This document shows positions 6,196-8,710 of a stretch of DNA of 8,710 bases, piece by piece. Numbering within the stretch: position 1 is the first letter of the stretch; each line of letters opens with the position of its first letter. Both the position numbers and the translations under genes were made by a program. The notes under the pieces are model-generated. The model was not told where the DNA came from, searched no databases, and saw nothing but the letters and a program-made list of their open reading frames with translations. The stretch spans positions 1 to 8,710 of the forward strand of contig CAMPNZ010000054.1 in NCBI GenBank assembly GCA_946892075.1, read 5' to 3'. Origin of the DNA: an uncultured Coriobacteriales bacterium. GTDB lineage: Bacteria; Actinomycetota; Coriobacteriia; Coriobacteriales; Eggerthellaceae.

Positions 6196-7407
6196 CTACT
6201 TTTTCGCTTTTTTATACGCTGGGCAGTTATAATCGTGCACTTCAATGGCGCTCATAATTTCATCAATCCAGCGCTCAAGAGGAAGAGCTGCTTCACTTTC
6301 ATGTACTTGATCAAGCGATCCGTGGGTTTCTGGATTGCGCGGCATAAAAAGCGTGCAACAGTCGGACGCATCTTGCGACGATATTTCAAACGTGGAAAGT
6401 TTTTCAGCATCAGCGATAATTTCTTGTTTATCGCAGCCAATCAAAGGACGAAAAACAGGAAGTGTTGTAGCGTCATTGGTGCATTGAAGGTTTTCAAGCG
6501 TTTGCGAGGCAACTTGACCAAGCGACTCGCCCGTAACAAGCGCACCCGCACCTTCGCGCTCGGCAACGCGCTGCGCCACCATCATCATAAGGCGCCGATA
6601 CATAATAACGCGATAAGCAGGGGGAACGCTGAGCGCAATTTCTTTTTGGTAGTTGCCAAATGCCACCACATACACGCGCGCAATGCAACCTGAGCGCTCA
6701 AGAACGTGCGCAATATCATCCACCAGATACTCGCTGGAATCGTTTGTTTGAGGCCGTCCCGAAAAATGCAAACCAATACAAACGGCACCTCGCCTGGCCA
6801 TACGCCACAAGGCAACAGGAGAATCGATACCGCTTGACAGCAAACACACTACCCTGCCTGACGATCCAACCGGCAAACCACCAATGCCGCGCTCACTGTG
6901 CGCATACACGTACACGGCATTTTGCACCACTTCAACGCCTACCACAACATCAGGCGCTTTCATTTGTACGCGCTTATCGGGAAAGCGTTCACACAAAACG
7001 GCGCCGATAAGCTGGTTAAGCTCCATAGAATTCGTAGGGAAATCTGTGTGATTGCGCCGCGCTTGCACTTTAAAACTGTCAAACTGTGGCACTTCTGCAA
7101 GCGCTGTGCTGGCAACGCGCCCCATCACATCAAGAATGCGCGGGCACTTAAAACCGCTGGATACGCGCGCAACTCCTGGCACTGTTTTAAGAAGCTCAGA
7201 GGCGCGTAACACTACTTCACGATTGGTTTTTTCTTTGAAGAAACACACCAAACGCCCTGATACGCGATGAATTGCTACCAGCGGAAAATTTTTAAGCAAG
7301 GCCTCGGCGTTATGCAACAAGCGCAACTCAAACGATGCGCGATTGTGGCCTTTAAGCCCAATTTCATGGTAGTGAAGCAAACAAATGCGCTGGTAAGCGT
7401 CGCTCAT
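6196..7407 (-). CDS. thiI: tRNA sulfurtransferase ThiI (4-thiouridine synthesis)
   Basis: Encodes a 403-residue ThiI, which adenylates uridine 8 of tRNA and transfers sulfur to make 4-thiouridine; in some bacteria it also supplies sulfur for the thiamine thiazole. The N-terminus has the family's HYHEIGLKGHNRASFE (12-27), followed by a THUMP RNA-binding domain (about 60-170). The PP-loop ATPase domain carries VVCLLSSGIDSPVALW (186-201) with the SSGIDS pyrophosphate loop. Further on are ALVTGESLGQVASQTLENL (289-307) and DCCTLFMPRNPET (349-361), whose cysteine pair includes the expected catalytic position. The protein ends about 40 residues later without a rhodanese domain, so it is the short form that receives sulfur directly from a cysteine desulfurase encoded elsewhere. 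The start is ATG 7407 with AAGG (7414-7417) 6 bases upstream. It lies 12 bases after rpoZ, so it is co-transcribed with the mihF operon. Confidence 0.94.
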   Translation of the reverse strand: MSDAYQRICLLHYHEIGLKGHNRASFELRLLHNAEALLKNFPLVAIHRVSGRLVCFFKEKTNREVVLRASELLKTVPGVARVSSGFKCPRILDVMGRVASTALAEVPQFDSFKVQARRNHTDFPTNSMELNQLIGAVLCERFPDKRVQMKAPDVVVGVEVVQNAVYVYAHSERGIGGLPVGSSGRVVCLLSSGIDSPVALWRMARRGAVCIGLHFSGRPQTNDSSEYLVDDIAHVLERSGCIARVYVVAFGNYQKEIALSVPPAYRVIMYRRLMMMVAQRVAEREGAGALVTGESLGQVASQTLENLQCTNDATTLPVFRPLIGCDKQEIIADAEKLSTFEISSQDASDCCTLFMPRNPETHGSLDQVHESEAALPLERWIDEIMSAIEVHDYNCPAYKKAKK

Positions 7408-7419
7408 AACAAACCTTGA

Positions 7420-7680
7420 TTAGTGGTTTTTGATGTCAATGGAAGAAGGATCGTAAGAAATATCGCCACGCGCAATTTCTTCAAAGGCAATAGAAAGCGG
7501 CTTCGCATGAGAAGCACGTGCAATGTCTACGGCTGTTTGCAGCTGAAGTGCGCGTTCGCGCTGACCGTGCATCATATCGTTAATGTCACGTGCGCGCTTT
7601 GACGCAAGTGAACACAGCAAAAAGCGGTCGTTATCGGTTTTGCTAAGTAAAACATCAATTTTAGGATCAATGATGCTCAT
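7420..7680 (-). CDS. rpoZ: RNA polymerase omega subunit
   Basis: Encodes the 86-residue omega subunit, which helps fold and assemble the beta' subunit into RNA polymerase. The family pattern is clear: DPKIDVLLSKTDNDRFLL (5-22), the conserved helix SLASKRARDINDM (24-36), a variable middle, and the C-terminal KPLSIAFEEIARGDISYD (60-77). The length is normal. ATG 7680 is preceded by GAGGA at 7690-7694 with a 9-base spacer. The gene follows gmk after 18 bases, the common bacterial gmk-rpoZ pairing, and precedes thiI by 12 bases. It contains no promoter of its own that I can see, so it should be expressed from the mihF promoter. Confidence 0.95.
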   Translation of the reverse strand: MSIIDPKIDVLLSKTDNDRFLLCSLASKRARDINDMMHGQRERALQLQTAVDIARASHAKPLSIAFEEIARGDISYDPSSIDIKNH

Positions 7681-7698
7681 GTTGGTTTGTCCTCGCTT

Positions 7699-8259
7699 TT
7701 AACGTGATGAACTGGTTATATAGTTGACAAGCTGGTGCAATGCAGTATCCAGGTCGTCATTGACTAAAACGTAATTGTACTCTTTTTTCAGGCCAAGTTC
7801 AAGTTTTGCCTGCTGTAATCGCTTGCGGATTGCTGCTTCATCTTCGGTGTTGCGCGCACGTAAGCGCGCTTCCAGCACCTCAAGCGATGGCGTTTCCACA
7901 AAAATAAGATGCGCATCAGGACACTTCTTCTTAATTTGAAGTGCACCTTGCACTTCAATTTCAAGCAACACATCGATGCCCTGCGCGCGTTTGTCTTCAA
8001 CAGAAGCGCGGGGCGTGCCGTAAAAATTGCCTGCATACGATGCCCATTCAAGCATTTCGTCGCTATCGATAGCACGCTGAAATTGTTCTTTATCGAAAAA
8101 GTAGTATGACACGCCATCGCGCTCGCCTGGTCGAGGTTTGCGCGTTGTAGCGGAAACAGAAAGCCATAAATGCGGCATTACAGAAAGCAATCGGGCCACC
8201 AATGTGCCTTTACCAGCACCTGATGGACCCGATAGTACAAATAAGTTACCCTTGTGCAT
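7699..8259 (-). CDS. gmk: Guanylate kinase
   Basis: Encodes a 186-residue guanylate kinase, the cytoplasmic enzyme that phosphorylates GMP to GDP with ATP in purine nucleotide synthesis and salvage. All key motifs are intact: P-loop GPSGAGKGT (11-19), the GMP-binding SATTRKPRPGERDGVSYYF (36-54), NFYGTPRASVE (78-88), LLEIEVQGA (98-106), the lid arginines in EARLRARNTEDEAAIRKR (130-147), and VNDD (166-169). ATG 8259 is the natural start because the P-loop strand begins at residue 5 as in other family members. However, no Shine-Dalgarno is visible in the 20 bases after mihF, where the sequence is T-rich and contains GTAACGTTA. Translation may depend on ribosomes finishing mihF. It sits between mihF and rpoZ, a standard actinobacterial order. 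Confidence 0.96.
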   Translation of the reverse strand: MHKGNLFVLSGPSGAGKGTLVARLLSVMPHLWLSVSATTRKPRPGERDGVSYYFFDKEQFQRAIDSDEMLEWASYAGNFYGTPRASVEDKRAQGIDVLLEIEVQGALQIKKKCPDAHLIFVETPSLEVLEARLRARNTEDEAAIRKRLQQAKLELGLKKEYNYVLVNDDLDTALHQLVNYITSSSR

Positions 8260-8279
8260 AAATAACGTTACGCAAAAAG

Positions 8280-8588
8280 TTACGAAATACGCTCAAGAAG
8301 AGCAGAAAGCTGACGTTCACCAAGACCATGAAGGCGACGGCTATCAGCAATTTCCAGCTCATTCATAATTTTCACAGATTTAGCTTTACCATAACCAGGA
8401 AGCGTTTCGATAAGTGTAGACACTTTCATACGTCCAAGGATAGGATCGTCTTTCTTGTCAAGAATTTCTTTTACTGTAATTTCTCCCGCTTTAAGCTGCT
8501 TGCGAACTTTTGCGCGCTCAATACGAGCAATCTTGGCCTTCTCGAGGGCGGACTTACGAGCTTCTGGGCTGAGCTGAGGAATAGCCAT
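8280..8588 (-). CDS. mihF: Actinobacterial integration host factor (mIHF)
   Basis: Encodes a 102-residue nucleoid-associated protein of the mIHF family, which is unrelated to the alpha/beta IHF of proteobacteria. It bends DNA, supports phage integration in mycobacteria and organises the nucleoid. A basic N-terminal helix (PQLSPEARKSALEKAKIA, 4-21; RAKVRKQLKAGE, 25-36) leads to the helix-two-turn-helix DNA-binding region with MKVSTLIETLPGYGKAKSVK (54-73) and IADSRRLHGLGERQLSALLE (80-99), which are close to family consensus. ATG 8588 has AAGGAG (8595-8600) 6 bases upstream. It heads the mihF-gmk-rpoZ-thiI operon behind a good promoter and a structured leader, which may be a point of autoregulation. 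It is the best evidence that the organism is an actinobacterium. Confidence 0.95.
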   Translation of the reverse strand: MAIPQLSPEARKSALEKAKIARIERAKVRKQLKAGEITVKEILDKKDDPILGRMKVSTLIETLPGYGKAKSVKIMNELEIADSRRLHGLGERQLSALLERIS

Positions 8589-8621
8589 CGTGATCTCCTT
8601 AAGTTAAATCGTTTGATTACC

Positions 8622-8664
8622 TATTGAACGCAGGTGCAGGGGTGCTTACCTAAAAAGTTCAATA
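8622..8664 (-). promoter_or_regulatory. Structured 5' leader of the mihF operon
   Basis: A nested inverted repeat lies between the mihF promoter and its Shine-Dalgarno. The outer stem is a perfect 8-bp pair, TATTGAAC at 8622-8629 and GTTCAATA at 8657-8664. Inside, AGGT (8632-8635) pairs with ACCT (8648-8651), continued by GCA (8636-8638) with TGC (8643-8645) around a four-base loop, with a two-base bulge. No T run follows, so it is not a terminator. It could be a leader RNA fold or a protein-binding dyad. Confidence 0.55.
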
Positions 8665-8677
8665 AACTGTCCAAGTT

Positions 8678-8705
8678 ATTATACGTGTTCGTATTCATAT
8701 TGCAA
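8678..8705 (-). promoter_or_regulatory. Promoter of the mihF-gmk-rpoZ-thiI operon
   Basis: On the minus strand TTGCAA (8700-8705) and a perfect TATAAT (8678-8683) are separated by 16 bases, a good housekeeping sigma-factor promoter. Transcription would begin near 8671, giving a leader of about 80 bases that includes the nested inverted repeat and ends at the mihF ribosome site. Confidence 0.65.
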
Positions 8706-8710
8706 ACTCT

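Noticed and set aside
6193..6693. 166-codon plus-strand frame opposite thiI
   Set aside because: It lies wholly antisense to conserved ThiI motifs, starts without a Shine-Dalgarno and has no family-like features.
1..8710. Mobile element, CRISPR array, tRNA or rRNA in the window
   Set aside because: No transposase, integrase, regularly spaced repeats or tRNA-like T-loop sequence was found on either strand.

Overview
The window reads as a chromosomal segment from an actinobacterium of intermediate GC content, most likely a member of the Coriobacteriia. The strongest taxonomic marker is an actinobacterial-type integration host factor (mihF) followed by gmk and rpoZ, an order characteristic of Actinobacteria. 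A rhodanese-less ThiI and the comEA-comEC-holA order fit that placement. The genus is not established from the sequence. All genes look like vertically inherited core genes. I see no insertion sequence, prophage, CRISPR array, tRNA or rRNA.

Layout from right to left, since most genes are on the minus strand. A recognisable promoter and a structured 5' leader (8622-8705) precede a tight operon, mihF-gmk-rpoZ-thiI, with gaps of 20, 18 and 12 bases. A weak terminator-like inverted repeat lies downstream of thiI. A 294-base gene-free gap (5902-6195) then separates it from a DNA-uptake operon, comEA-comEC (19-base gap). A 238-base gap with hairpin-forming sequence leads to holA. On the plus strand at the left edge is degV, which runs convergently into holA and overlaps its end by 43 bases.

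Functionally, the right operon combines nucleoid architecture (mIHF), GMP phosphorylation (Gmk), the RNA polymerase omega subunit and tRNA 4-thiouridine synthesis (ThiI). The middle operon encodes the membrane DNA receptor (ComEA) and the channel (ComEC) of natural transformation. HolA is the clamp-loader delta subunit and DegV is a fatty-acid-binding protein.

The most interesting signal is non-coding. Upstream of comEA there are two near-identical 21-bp elements, each made of two 7-bp cores 11 bp apart (TACGCYA-type). The proximal element sits exactly 10 bp from a -10-like hexamer. This is the geometry of a pho-box-type operator bound by OmpR/PhoB-family response regulators, so it is a candidate control site for competence in this lineage. 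A second notable point is that the C-terminal metallo-beta-lactamase-like domain of ComEC has lost its metal-binding histidine motifs.
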